Positions 8,253 through 16,014 of a stretch of DNA of 64,000 nt are shown piece by piece (positions within the stretch are counted from its first letter, which is position 1; each line of letters opens with the position of its first letter). Source of the stretch: Dyella acidisoli. GTDB taxonomy: Bacteria; Pseudomonadota; Gammaproteobacteria; Xanthomonadales; Rhodanobacteraceae. The stretch lies in contig NZ_BSOB01000053.1 in the NCBI RefSeq assembly GCF_030160295.1, positions 1-64,000 on the forward strand, read 5' to 3'. The translations under genes and the position numbers were made by a program. The notes beneath the pieces were generated by a model. It was given only the letters and a program-made list of their open reading frames with translations, searched no databases and had not been told where the DNA came from.

Positions 8253-8735
8253 TCATGGATAGGATTCGGACATCAGCACGGCGACAGGCCATTCGGAGAA
8301 CAGCGTACGAGCGGGCAAGCCTTGCGCGCCGCCCTGGTACGTTCGGTGAGTAAATAAATCAGAGAAGGTGCACGCGACGTCATCATTGGCACAGGCAATC
8401 GCAGTGTCACCCCAGAATTCCTTGCTAACCATCGGGCGATCTTCGTTCACGCCCGCCGCACAAAGCCGTGGTACGGCAACCAGCAAACAGTACCGTTCAA
8501 AGCGGCGCATAAAGGCCACGATGTGTTCGCGCCGCCAGCCCATGACATCGAGCGGTTCGTAGCCGGCTCGCGCGAACAACTCCGGCCTGCGTCGGCGCAC
8601 ACGCAGCAGGCGGTGAATCAGCTGTTGCTTGATCACGCCGCTGCGGTAATCGGCCAGCAACTGTTCGGGTAGCAGGTTGCCGTCGAAGGTGGCTTTGCGC
8701 GTGTCGTAGTCAACCGGGCGGCGATTGTCCGCATC
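8253..8735 (-). pseudogene. treY: 3' remnant of treY (maltooligosyl trehalose synthase)
   Basis: Translating the minus strand from 8735 gives DADNRRPVDYDTRKATFDGN, then LLADYRSGVIKQQLIHRLLRVRRRRPELF. It continues with PRL, WGDTAI and LFSEWPVAVL up to a stop at 8253. This matches the C-terminal end of TreY, including the conserved DPDNRRPVDY motif. TreY rearranges the reducing end of maltodextrins to trehalose and is normally over 800 residues; only about 160 remain. Just upstream an in-frame TGA occurs (near 8748) and similarity stops at a GTCCGC/GCGGAC palindrome. The rest of the gene was probably lost by recombination or insertion at this palindrome. No treZ or treX is nearby. Confidence 0.8.
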
Positions 8736-8747
8736 CCCAAGCGGACA
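8726..8747. repeat. Short palindrome at the treY breakpoint
   Basis: TGTCCGC (8726-8732) and GCGGACA (8741-8747) pair around an 8-base spacer. A related palindrome with the same core lies at 10623-10654 on the far side of the SPFH-Arc-CYTH genes. A half copy (GAGCGGACAT) is at about 15915. Confidence 0.6.
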
Positions 8748-8857
8748 TCAACCCGTAAGGAAGCTCCGCACATGTCACCGTATCTTCGATTTAGACCGAG
8801 TGGTGTCCTCGCCGATGGCGGGTGGCTCCAAAGTGGAGCCTTCCTGATACTGGAAAG

Positions 8858-8879
8858 TGATATCATTTTGATATATATC
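8858..8879. promoter_or_regulatory. Candidate operator upstream of the SPFH operon
   Basis: Two GATAT-containing half sites occur in tandem: TGATATCA (8858-8865) and TTGATATATATC (8868-8879). They form an AT-rich, partly palindromic patch 27 bases before the SPFH start. The neighbouring Arc-like ribbon-helix-helix protein is a natural candidate to bind it. A 7-bp stem, GGCTCCA/TGGAGCC, lies just upstream at 8824-8840 and may end transcription coming from the left. Confidence 0.5.
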
Positions 8880-8905
8880 TAGGCTTATCCTACGGAGACC
8901 TAGTC

Positions 8906-9775
8906 ATGAACGAGCGCCAAGGATTTTCGATCGCCGGTATTCCATTCATTGTCGGATGGCTTATCGCCATTTTGGTTGGCATCGGTTTGTTGTTCCATGT
9001 CGATCCGGCCGCTCTGCCGTCATTGATTGGGGTAGTAGGCATTCCAGCCTTTGTTCTCGCCATCTGGGTGGTCAGAGGCTTCTTCCAGGTGGCTCCCAAC
9101 GAGGGCCAAGTGTTGCAACTATTTGGCAGCTATGCTGGCACCGTGCGCACAGAGGGCCTACGGTGGACGAACCCTTTCTGCACGCGCCGCCGCGTATCGT
9201 TACGTACGCGAAATTTTGAAAGCAGCAAATTGAAGGTCAATGACAACGACGGAAACCCGATCGAAATCGCGGCGGTCATCGTTTGGCAGGTCGTTGACAC
9301 CGCCGAGGCGACGTTCTGCGTAGATAACTATGAAAACTTTGTGCAAGTTCAAAGCGAGTCCGCGCTTCGTCAAATGGCACAGAGTTATCCCTATGACGGG
9401 CATGACGATGGTAAACCGTCGCTCCGCAGCCACGGGGACGAGATTAACAACCATCTACGCGATGAAATTCAGGCGAGGCTCGGTAGGGCCGGTGTGCAGA
9501 TAAGCGAAGCACGAATTAGTCATCTTGCCTACGCTCAGGAGATCGCACAGGCGATGCTGCAACGCCAACAAGCAGGTGCCATCATTGCTGCGCGTCAGCG
9601 CATCGTTGAAGGTGCCGTGGGCATGGTCGGCATGGCACTGGAAAAACTGCGCACTCAGGGGGTGGTTGATCTTGACGAAGAGCGCAAGGCCGCCATGGTC
9701 AGCAATTTATTAGTGGTACTGTGCGGCGAACGCGGTACGCAACCAGTTCTCAATACCGGCACGTTGCACAATTGA
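8906..9775 (+). CDS. SPFH/band-7 domain membrane protein
   Basis: The 289-residue protein has two hydrophobic segments at about 10-30 and 38-57, then an SPFH/prohibitin-like domain. Recognisable parts are VAPNEGQVLQLFGSYAGTVRTEGLRW (62-87), DGNPIEIAAVIVWQVVDTAEA (115-135), and a helical stretch ending in AQEIAQAMLQRQQAGAIIAARQ. Band-7 proteins form oligomeric membrane microdomain scaffolds. This subtype is commonly followed by a small Arc-family DNA-binding gene, as here (7-base gap), and is often annotated as virulence-related. The start has GGAG about 9 bases upstream. The gene begins shortly after the treY remnant and looks less GC-rich than its neighbours, suggesting acquisition. Exact role unknown. 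Confidence 0.85.
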   Translation: MNERQGFSIAGIPFIVGWLIAILVGIGLLFHVDPAALPSLIGVVGIPAFVLAIWVVRGFFQVAPNEGQVLQLFGSYAGTVRTEGLRWTNPFCTRRRVSLRTRNFESSKLKVNDNDGNPIEIAAVIVWQVVDTAEATFCVDNYENFVQVQSESALRQMAQSYPYDGHDDGKPSLRSHGDEINNHLRDEIQARLGRAGVQISEARISHLAYAQEIAQAMLQRQQAGAIIAARQRIVEGAVGMVGMALEKLRTQGVVDLDEERKAAMVSNLLVVLCGERGTQPVLNTGTLHN

Positions 9776-9782
9776 AGGCGAC

Positions 9783-9974
9783 ATGAGCGCCGAAAAAAAA
9801 GCCTTTCCACTTCGTATCAACGCAGGTGTCCTTGACGCTATGCAGCGTTGGGCTGATGACGAATTGCGCAGCGTTAATGCGCAAATAGAGTTTGTACTGC
9901 GACAGGCGCTCTACAAAAATGGTCGACTGAAAGCGCCCAAGGTAAAACCGATTATTGACGATGATCGCGGCTAG
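9783..9974 (+). CDS. Arc-like ribbon-helix-helix DNA-binding protein
   Basis: This 63-residue protein reads KKAFPLRINAGVLDAMQRWADDELRSVNAQIEFVLRQAL. The short N-terminal strand (FPLRIN), then helix A and helix B with SVNAQIEFVLRQAL, is the Arc/MetJ ribbon-helix-helix fold. The KNGRLK tail is typical of the Arc-like partner of band-7 operons. It lies 7 bases after the SPFH gene, so they are cotranscribed. It probably represses its own operon through the TGATATC-rich patch at 8858-8879; this is inference from operon structure. Confidence 0.8.
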   Translation: MSAEKKAFPLRINAGVLDAMQRWADDELRSVNAQIEFVLRQALYKNGRLKAPKVKPIIDDDRG

Positions 9975-10053
9975 CACCCATGCTCGCAGAAGGTGTATGC
10001 ATAGATCGGATAATGTTTGCTTCCGACCCGAACCGGCTATCCATTCAGGGGGA

Positions 10054-10620
10054 ATGATGAGTATCGATGGCCACTTGGCAGCTTCACTTGGATTTCCTAC
10101 AACCAAATACATGGCGGTCGAGCGTGAGCGTCGATGGCTGTGTCGCGCGGTACCTGATGGGATCGAACTCCGAACGGAACGTATAACTGACCTCTACGTA
10201 ACTGGAGCATGCCTTCGGCTCAGGGAAGCTAGGCCTTTGTCGGGTGGCTCAGCGACTCTTCGTCTAACCCGAAAAGCCGATGTGGATTCGTACACTCGGC
10301 TCATTACGACCATTTACTTATCTGAGGAAGAATTCCGAATGCTTTCCACTTCGCTTCCAGGCAAGCGAGTGCATAAGCTTCGACATCGGCTGCCGCGGAA
10401 ATCCGGCGTTGTAGTGGCGGTCGATGAATTTCAAGGTGAACTCTCCGGGCTTGTCATGGCAGAGGCCGAATTCGAATCGGCTGAACAGCTATCGACCTTT
10501 CCAGCGCCGCATTTTTCGAGATTTGAGGTCACGGATGATCCACGATTCACCGGCGGCTCTCTGGCGAGCCATGGCCTCCCCCATAACCTTTCAGAACTTC
10601 TTGCCGCGAATGTCAGCTAA
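10054..10620 (+). CDS. CYTH-domain protein (triphosphate tunnel enzyme-like)
   Basis: About 188 residues beginning after a GGGGGA ribosome-binding site; ATG codons at 10054 and 10057 are both possible. Near the start MAVERERRWL corresponds to the ExExK signature of the CYTH superfamily, though the last residue is Arg rather than Lys. Later charged strands fit the family: ELRTERITDLYV, CLRLREARP, TLRLTRKAD, HKLRHRLP, VVVAVDEFQGEL and VMAEAEFES. CYTH enzymes act on triphosphates, as class IV adenylate cyclases, thiamine triphosphatases or inorganic triphosphatases. The substrate here cannot be told. It follows the Arc-like gene by 79 bases in the same direction and may belong to the same cassette. 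Confidence 0.75.
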   Translation: MMSIDGHLAASLGFPTTKYMAVERERRWLCRAVPDGIELRTERITDLYVTGACLRLREARPLSGGSATLRLTRKADVDSYTRLITTIYLSEEEFRMLSTSLPGKRVHKLRHRLPRKSGVVVAVDEFQGELSGLVMAEAEFESAEQLSTFPAPHFSRFEVTDDPRFTGGSLASHGLPHNLSELLAANVS

Positions 10621-10622
10621 TC

Positions 10623-10654
10623 GGTAATGTCCGCAACCCACAGCGGACCTTACC
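10623..10654. repeat. Palindrome following the CYTH gene
   Basis: GGTAATGTCCGC pairs with GCGGACCTTACC around an 8-base loop, with a single mismatch. It begins 3 bases after the stop codon, so it may serve as a transcription end, although no T-run follows. The core matches the palindrome at 8726-8747 on the other side of the cassette. Confidence 0.6.
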
Positions 10655-10863
10655 GTTATGGTCGGTTCCAGCGTTTTGTTCAAACCTGATCAGACGTTCA
10701 AGTCGAGCAGAATTCGCGGCTATTTTTGCTTCTTTGCCGACCCTTCACCGCACCTAATGGGGCGCCGCCAAAAGCAGCGTGCATCCGTGCGTGCACTTTC
10801 CGCCAGCTCTTTGTGCTGGAAGAGCGCCGGGTGCCGAAACTGTTTCGAACTGCTGGTTGGCTC
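10655..10863. other. Intergenic segment, no gene recognised
   Basis: Short overlapping frames exist on both strands but none has a ribosome-binding site or recognisable family. Together with the family A repeat, the terminator and the MITE-like element it forms an 800-base gene-free stretch up to 11448. Confidence 0.4.
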
Positions 10864-10937
10864 GTAGGTTGGGGTGCAAACCCCAACGTCGCGATGTATG
10901 CAGGTATGGCGATGTTGGGGTTTGCACGCCGACCTAC
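10864..10937. repeat. Palindromic repeat, family A (complete copy)
   Basis: The copy runs from GTAGGTTGGGGTGCAAACCC to GGTTTGCACGCCGACCTAC around a centre with GCGATGTATGCAGGTATGGCGATG. It is one of the best-preserved members in the window. Confidence 0.85.
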
Positions 10938-10972
10938 ATTCTTGGCGTGTACATGGGCGCGAAAAACAGCCC

Positions 10973-11004
10973 CAAAAATAAAACAGGCCGCCTCAACGGC
11001 GGCC
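10973..11004 (-). terminator. Rho-independent terminator on the minus strand
   Basis: Read on the minus strand, GGCCGCC-GTTGA-GGCGGCC forms a 7-bp stem followed by TGTTTTATTTTTGG. No intact gene precedes it on that strand. A short minus-strand frame ending ...DKWITDKQLFSVNSP with a stop near 11105 could be the 3' end of a gene cut by the element at 11167-11340. Confidence 0.6.
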
Positions 11005-11166
11005 CGGTCGGGCATCGGTCATCCATGTTGAGGAGGGGCCCCTCCTCGGCGCCTGACTTCCCGGCGAGCCATTTATCGCATATTGGCTGGCGGCTGTCAG
11101 GCCGTTTCACGGTGAATTCACGGAAAAAAGCTGCTTGTCCGTGATCCACTTGTCAATACGGGCCAG

Positions 11167-11340
11167 GGGATGCTCTGATCTATTCCACGCACCCGTCACC
11201 GCACTGTATGCGCGCAGCGGTTTGTCGTAGCGGGGAAGGCAGACTGGCCGTCTGTCGACCAGTCTGCCCTGCGCCGCGCAACACACCCTGCGGGCCTTCT
11301 GGACGTCATGCCGGGTACGTGGAATAGATCAGAGCATCCC
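11167..11340. mobile_element. MITE-like element with 23-bp terminal inverted repeats
   Basis: The left end (11167-11189) begins GGGATGCTCTGATCTATTCC, and its exact 23-base complement is at 11318-11340. The interior (about 128 bases) has no gene but contains a further palindrome, CAGACTGGCC..GACCAGTCTG. The size, perfect ends and lack of coding capacity suggest a non-autonomous transposon relic. The same end motif recurs at 17026-17046 and, diverged, at 20555-20576. No clear target duplication is visible. Confidence 0.6.
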
Positions 11341-11448
11341 AAGGTCTGGACGGCAACCCCACATCCATTTATAAGACGGGGCCGCGGCACGGCACGGTCG
11401 CCGCGGTCGAGGAGTGGTACGCATTCTGCAATGGATACAAGGATCCCC

Positions 11449-12420
11449 ATGCATTTCGCCAAGGCAAAGGCTTCGTCGTTCCCTTATTTCGTGGCATTGG
11501 CCGTCATCCTGGTCAATCTGATTATCGATGCTTCCAGCATCTACCGCGTGCAGCACCTGCCCAGCGTCATGGCAGGGGGTGCCTCGGCGGCGAACATGAT
11601 GTACGTGATGCTCGGTAGCCAATGGGTGACCATGGTGTTTTCGGCTGCGGTTGGCCTGGGCTACGCGCAATGGTTGATGGATCGGCGCCGGGCGGATCTG
11701 CCGTGGTACGCCGTGGTGGGTGTAGCGGTCGCGTATGTCGTGCTTTCGGTCGCCTTGAGTTATGGCTGGTTATCCGTGCAGCGGATGGCGACGGCGCGCA
11801 TGGGCTTGGTTGGCGTGCAAGTCATGACCATAGTGAGCCTGTTTGTCTATCGCATTAATACGCTCATCGCGGTCATGCTGCCGTTGTGGTTGGCGTATCG
11901 CGTTGTGCGAGGGCGCATGGTGTCGCCGGGTGAGATGCGTTGGCGCAGCCTTCTGATCTTCGCGCTGCTGGTATGGGCGTGGCATTTGATGATCGTGCAG
12001 CTTGCGCTGCCTTCCGCGCTTGCCGCTGCCAGTGTGTATGGTCTTGATCTCTGGTCGATGGCGCCGTGGATGTATCTGGGCTCTTTTGCGCTCGTGTTGC
12101 CGATATGGTTCGCGGCGTTGCTTGCATGGCCTGGATCGATGTCTTCGGCTTATGTGTCGCGTGCTTTGCTTGCCAGCTTCCTGACCACTATCGTCAACAT
12201 CGTATCCATGCTTTCCGTGGCCTTCGTCGTGGCGGCAGTCGTTTTCCGTCGAGCTGCAGGCGATTCAGCGATGGCAACTGGCGCCGCGCTGGTGGCGGCA
12301 TTGCTGTGGTTCGTCATAACGCTGCCGCTATGCTGGCTTAGCGTGAAAGCGCTCATGCGTGACGCAACAGGGCGTGCGTCGGTCGAACAAGGTTATCGGC
12401 TTGGTGAGGGTTCGGCCTGA
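11449..12420 (+). CDS. Multi-pass integral membrane protein of unknown function
   Basis: About 323 residues with roughly eight hydrophobic segments, for example FPYFVALAVILVNLII, WVTMVFSAAVGLGYA, YAVVGVAVAYVVLSVAL, SLLIFALLVWAW, LGSFALVLPIWFAALLAW, FLTTIVNIVSMLSVAFVVAAVVF and LVAALLWFVITLPLCWL. No family was recognised. The start at 11449 was preferred because AAGGAT lies about 7 bases upstream; ATG 11431 is an alternative, and the longer frame overlaps the MITE-like element and is unlikely. It converges with thiE, with only 10 bases between the stop codons. Confidence 0.7.
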   Translation: MHFAKAKASSFPYFVALAVILVNLIIDASSIYRVQHLPSVMAGGASAANMMYVMLGSQWVTMVFSAAVGLGYAQWLMDRRRADLPWYAVVGVAVAYVVLSVALSYGWLSVQRMATARMGLVGVQVMTIVSLFVYRINTLIAVMLPLWLAYRVVRGRMVSPGEMRWRSLLIFALLVWAWHLMIVQLALPSALAAASVYGLDLWSMAPWMYLGSFALVLPIWFAALLAWPGSMSSAYVSRALLASFLTTIVNIVSMLSVAFVVAAVVFRRAAGDSAMATGAALVAALLWFVITLPLCWLSVKALMRDATGRASVEQGYRLGEGSA

Positions 12421-12430
12421 CGGTATCCGC

Positions 12431-13072
12431 TCAGGCTGGCCTCGCCGCCACGATCTGCTTCCATAGTTCTCTCGATGCCTGCTGAGGATCGGGCGTTCCA
12501 CAGATGGCTGACACCACGGCCATGCCGCTTGCACCGGTCGCCCATACGTCGCTGATGTGTTGCTGTTTCAGACCGCCGATGGCGACGGCAGGGACAGGGC
12601 AGGCGGCTACGATCCGCGCCAGGCCGGTGAAGCCGATCGGTTGTTCGTGATCGGGTTTGGTGGGCGTGGCGAACACGGGGCCTACGCCCACGTAATCGAC
12701 CAGTGCCGGATCGACTGCTAGCGCCCCGCTTTCCGAATTCACCGACAGGCCTAGCAGCATGTCGGGGCCAACGCGCGCACGCGCTATTGAGGCGGGCATA
12801 TCACGCTGGCCGATGTGCAGCGCATCCACTCCGGCTTCGATGGCTGCATCGATATCGTCGTTCATCACGATCAGCGCAGACGTATCGCGCAGTGCTTCTT
12901 TCACGTTGCGGGCCAACGCGATGCGTTCGGCTGTCGAAGCGCGTTTGTGTCGCACCTGTACCACGGTAGCGCCGCCGGCTACTGCCAGACGCGCGGTTTC
13001 CACCATCGAATGCAACTGGCAAAGATCCGGATCAAGCACCAGATAGAGCGAAAGATCGAAGGTTTTTTTCAT
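12431..13072 (-). CDS. thiE: Thiamine-phosphate synthase
   Basis: The 213-residue protein matches ThiE, which joins hydroxymethylpyrimidine diphosphate and thiazole phosphate to make thiamine monophosphate in the cytoplasm. Family motifs in order are VVQVRHK, ALIVMNDDIDAAIEAGVDALHIGQRDMP, LLGLSVNS, VDYVGVGPVFATPTKPD and PAVAIGGLK. VRHK replaces the usual VRxK with E, and the small diphosphate-binding glycines are conserved. The start at 13072 gives an ATGA overlap with the stop of thiM, indicating translational coupling. No thiC, thiG or thiD is in the window, so this looks like a salvage pair. Confidence 0.93.
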   Translation of the reverse strand: MKKTFDLSLYLVLDPDLCQLHSMVETARLAVAGGATVVQVRHKRASTAERIALARNVKEALRDTSALIVMNDDIDAAIEAGVDALHIGQRDMPASIARARVGPDMLLGLSVNSESGALAVDPALVDYVGVGPVFATPTKPDHEQPIGFTGLARIVAACPVPAVAIGGLKQQHISDVWATGASGMAVVSAICGTPDPQQASRELWKQIVAARPA

Positions 13073-13854
13073 GCGGGCATTACCTGCGCTTGCAAGGTAT
13101 TTCCATCCAGCGCTGCAAGCGCATCGATGAAACGCCATGCGAACGAACCAGGGCCGGCCGCTTGTTGCGCAGCTTGCGAGCCGGCGACACCAAAACAGGC
13201 CAGCGCGCTTGCCGTGGCGATCAATGGCGATGCGGGCGCCACGGCCACGAACCCGCCGATCAGGCAGGTGAGGGCGCAGCCCATTGCGGTGACTTTGGGC
13301 ATCAATGCTGAGCCACCCGCGATGCGCAAGGCGTCGCGTCCATCGGTCACGAAATCCACTTCACCGGTGATGGCCACCACGGCACGCGTGCGTTGCGCCA
13401 GAGACGTGGCCGAAGCTTCCGCGCGCTCCACGCTGTCACCGCTATCCACGCCACGTCCGGAACTTGCATTGCCGGCCAGCGCCATGATTTCCGACGCGTT
13501 ACCGCGAATCACCGTGGGCCGCAATGCGAGCAATTCCTCCACTGCTTTGCTCCGAAACGTGGTGGCGAAATGCGCCACCGGATCGAGCACCCACGGCTTG
13601 CCACTTTCGTTGGCGGCTTCTGCCGCGGCACGCATGCCTTCCAGCCAGTGCGAGGAGAGCGTGCCGATATTGATCGTGACGGCGCCAGCTATGCGCGCGA
13701 ATTCACCGGCTTCCTCGGGTGCATGCACCATCGCAGGGGATGCGCCGGCGGCGAGCAGAACGTTTGCGGCGAAGTTCATCGCCACGTAGTTGGTGATGCA
13801 ATGGACGAGTGGGGATTCGCGGCGCAGTTGGTCGAGGAGGGCGGCGTAGGTCAT
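13069..13854 (-). CDS. thiM: Hydroxyethylthiazole kinase
   Basis: The 261-residue protein matches ThiM, which phosphorylates 4-methyl-5-hydroxyethylthiazole for thiamine salvage. Motifs include PLVHCITNYVAMNFAANVLLAAGASPAM (16-41), PWVLDPVAHFATTFR (87-101), VIRGNASEIMAL (115-126) and the catalytic region MGCALTCLIGGFVA with C193; the usual GTGC is AMGC here. It is the first gene of thiM-thiE and overlaps thiE by 4 bases. No TPP riboswitch consensus was found in the roughly 95 bases upstream, and the ribosome-binding site is weak (CCCCCTC before ATG). Confidence 0.93.
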   Translation of the reverse strand: MTYAALLDQLRRESPLVHCITNYVAMNFAANVLLAAGASPAMVHAPEEAGEFARIAGAVTINIGTLSSHWLEGMRAAAEAANESGKPWVLDPVAHFATTFRSKAVEELLALRPTVIRGNASEIMALAGNASSGRGVDSGDSVERAEASATSLAQRTRAVVAITGEVDFVTDGRDALRIAGGSALMPKVTAMGCALTCLIGGFVAVAPASPLIATASALACFGVAGSQAAQQAAGPGSFAWRFIDALAALDGNTLQAQVMPA

Positions 13855-13951
13855 GAGGGGGAGCGTAGAAGAGGAGGTTTATTCTATCCTCCACGAGGTT
13901 GCCCAAAGGACTTAAGGCTAAATACTCAAGTTAGTGCATTTCAGGTTTTCG

Positions 13952-14857
13952 CTATACCAATGGGCTGTTCGCCCATTCACGCACTGCCTGCGTGAACAAT
14001 CTAAGCGCAGTCGGAGGATGTCGGTTCGCAGGATAGTAGAGACACGCACCTGCCAAGGAAGGACTCCAGTTAGGCAGCAAATGAATAAGTCGGCCTGAGG
14101 CCAAATGCTCTGCCACAAGGTAGTCGGGAATCCAAGCAATGCCGATACCTGCCAGTGCCGCATCAACCATAAGGTTTGTATTGCCGAGCGTCATCGGACC
14201 ATCGACATCGACATCAGCGCTTGTGCCGTTACGTTCGAAATTCCAACGATAGAGCGCGCCGCTGAGAAATCGGAAACGGATGCATCGGTGCTTTCTTAGA
14301 TCCTGTGGTGTCTTGGGTGGCTCATGCTGTGACAGATAGGCCGGTGACGCCACCGCAGCAAGCCGCATATCGGGCCCGAACCGAATGGCAATCATGTCAC
14401 GTGGCACATCATCGAACAGTCGTATGCCAGCGTCGAAACCATCGGCCACGATATCTATCAATCGCGTGTCTACGACAATCTCGACGTGAATGTCTGGATA
14501 CGTAGCCAGGAAACCGGGAAGAACGCGCTGAATGAGCGGCCGTGCCCCTGCTTCCGCTGCACTAATCCGTATGGAGCCCGAAGGACGATTGCCTGCTGAA
14601 CCCACTTCGTTGATCGCATCGTCGAGGTCGGCGATGGCTGGCTGTACGCGACGCAAGAGTTGCTCGCCAGCCTCTGTTAGCGCAACGGCGCGAGTCGTCC
14701 GGTTAAAGAGTCGCACATTGATTCGCGCCTCCAGATTTCGCATCGCGTGACTAAGGGCAGATGGCGAAACGCCAAGCTTGCGCGCAGCCGCCCGAAAGCT
14801 TCGCTGCTCTGCGATGGCGATGAAAGCAGTCAGTTCGGATAGGCCGGCACGCAACAT
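13952..14857 (-). CDS. LysR-family transcriptional regulator
   Basis: The 301-residue protein has an N-terminal winged helix-turn-helix at 5-65 (ELTAFIAIAEQRSFRAAARKLGVSPSALSHAMRNLEARINVRLFNRTTRAVALTEAG in short form) and a periplasmic-binding-like effector domain from about 90. The effector region has GSIRISAAEAGARPLIQRVLPGF and IRLFDDVPRDMIAIRFGP, a pattern of the AaeR/PA2206-like LysR branch. It is transcribed divergently from a short-chain dehydrogenase gene and probably controls it through the inverted repeat at 14868-14907. Confidence 0.92.
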   Translation of the reverse strand: MLRAGLSELTAFIAIAEQRSFRAAARKLGVSPSALSHAMRNLEARINVRLFNRTTRAVALTEAGEQLLRRVQPAIADLDDAINEVGSAGNRPSGSIRISAAEAGARPLIQRVLPGFLATYPDIHVEIVVDTRLIDIVADGFDAGIRLFDDVPRDMIAIRFGPDMRLAAVASPAYLSQHEPPKTPQDLRKHRCIRFRFLSGALYRWNFERNGTSADVDVDGPMTLGNTNLMVDAALAGIGIAWIPDYLVAEHLASGRLIHLLPNWSPSLAGACLYYPANRHPPTALRLFTQAVREWANSPLV

Positions 14858-14867
14858 AGTTGAATTG

Positions 14868-14907
14868 TACTCAACAACCTATGAAATGCTGGCGATATTG
14901 TTGAGTA
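14868..14907. promoter_or_regulatory. Candidate LysR operator between regulator and SDR gene
   Basis: TACTCAACA (14868-14876) and its exact complement TGTTGAGTA (14899-14907) lie 22 bases apart, just upstream of the LysR start and about 160 bases before the SDR start. LysR proteins usually bind such dyads in divergent promoters, controlling both themselves and the target gene. The half-sites are 9 bases long and perfect. Confidence 0.6.
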
Positions 14908-15068
14908 ATTTATAACAAACTACCCTTTCAAGCGTAAATCGCCGACCTCATTGGGGCGCTATCTGCAACGCGTGCCCGCCACACGCCCCCCTCGATTTCA
15001 ATCAAAACGGTCTTACGGGCTCGACAGCCGCCAACCGTTCGCCTTCGATATTTCTAGAGGACAAGACC

Positions 15069-15833
15069 ATGGAAACAAACAGCCCTACGAGCAACAACAT
15101 TGAAGGGAAAGTCATCGTGATCACCGGCGCGAGCAGCGGCCTGGGTGCGGCAACTGCACGTTATCTGAGCGCTCGAGGAGCCATCGTCGCGTTGGGCGCA
15201 CGACGCCTTGACCGTATTCAATCACTGGCGGATGAACTAGTCCGCGGTAACGGCAAGGCTATCGCTCTGGCGACGGATGTCACCCGCCATGAGGAAGTTA
15301 AAGCATTGGTCGATACGGCCGTTCAAACCTTCGGGCGCGTGGACGTCATGATCAACAATGCCGGCCTGATGCCACACTCGCCACTTGAGCGACTCAAGAT
15401 CGACGATTGGAACCAAACTATCGATGTGAATATTAAGGGTGTGCTGTATGGCATTGCCGCAGCGCTTCCGCACATGAAGGAGCGCAAGAGCGGTCACATC
15501 ATCAATGTTTCGTCCGTTGCGGGCCGTGCCGTCCGACCCGGCAGTGCCGTCTATGCCGCGACTAAGAGCGCCGTGCTGATGCTGTCCGAAGGACTGCGCC
15601 AGGAAGTAAAACCCTATGACATCCGCACGACGGTGATCTCACCTGGCGCGGTGGCCACCGATCTCCCAAGCAGCGTCACAGAACCCGACGTCGCCAGCCA
15701 CATCCAAAAATTCTACGAACAGTACGCGATCCCTGCCGAATCGTTTGCGCGCGCAGTTGCTTTCGCGATCAGTCAGCCACCCGAAGTCGATGTCAACGAA
15801 ATCCTGTTTCGACCCACGCGGCAGGAGGGCTGA
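15069..15833 (+). CDS. Short-chain dehydrogenase/reductase (SDR)
   Basis: The 254-residue protein is a classical SDR. The cofactor motif TGASSGLG is at 19-26, NNAG at 96-99, and the catalytic residues are S149, Y162 and K166 (YAATK). ARRLDR after the second strand suggests NADP(H) preference, since basic residues there bind the 2'-phosphate. The best family match in character is the group of small oxidoreductases often called YdfG-like or sepiapterin-reductase-like. Substrate cannot be predicted. It is divergent from a LysR gene, its likely regulator. The ATG follows AGAGGACAAG. Confidence 0.92.
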   Translation: METNSPTSNNIEGKVIVITGASSGLGAATARYLSARGAIVALGARRLDRIQSLADELVRGNGKAIALATDVTRHEEVKALVDTAVQTFGRVDVMINNAGLMPHSPLERLKIDDWNQTIDVNIKGVLYGIAAALPHMKERKSGHIINVSSVAGRAVRPGSAVYAATKSAVLMLSEGLRQEVKPYDIRTTVISPGAVATDLPSSVTEPDVASHIQKFYEQYAIPAESFARAVAFAISQPPEVDVNEILFRPTRQEG

Positions 15834-15878
15834 GATCCGCGCACCGTAGGCAGGGCCTTGTATCTACGGGCCATGTCT

Positions 15879-15900
15879 CATACATCCAACTGGATGTATG
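15879..15900. terminator. 10-bp perfect hairpin after the SDR gene
   Basis: CATACATCCA and TGGATGTATG pair exactly around a 2-base loop, 45 bases after the SDR stop codon. It lacks a T-run, so an intrinsic terminator is possible but not certain. GAGCGGACAT nearby at about 15913-15922 resembles half of the palindromes at 8726 and 10623. Confidence 0.4.
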
Positions 15901-16014
15901 CCTCCACTCAGAGCGGACATCACTGCCTGATCAATGTATCGGTCTTCTGATCACATTGCCCTGGTCAAGCTGATCGTCTCCATCGGTATGTGCATATCAT
16001 GGCAAGCTTATGTC

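Noticed and set aside
10779-11149. Overlapping frames on both strands around a repeat and terminator
   Set aside because: They read through a family A palindrome and the terminator stem. No start signals were found; only the short minus-strand tail near 11105 remains as a possible gene remnant.
13855-13951. TPP riboswitch upstream of thiM
   Set aside because: The region was inspected on the minus strand for the conserved CTGAGA and ACCTGATCTGGAT-type segments. Neither is present and the space is too short for a full aptamer.
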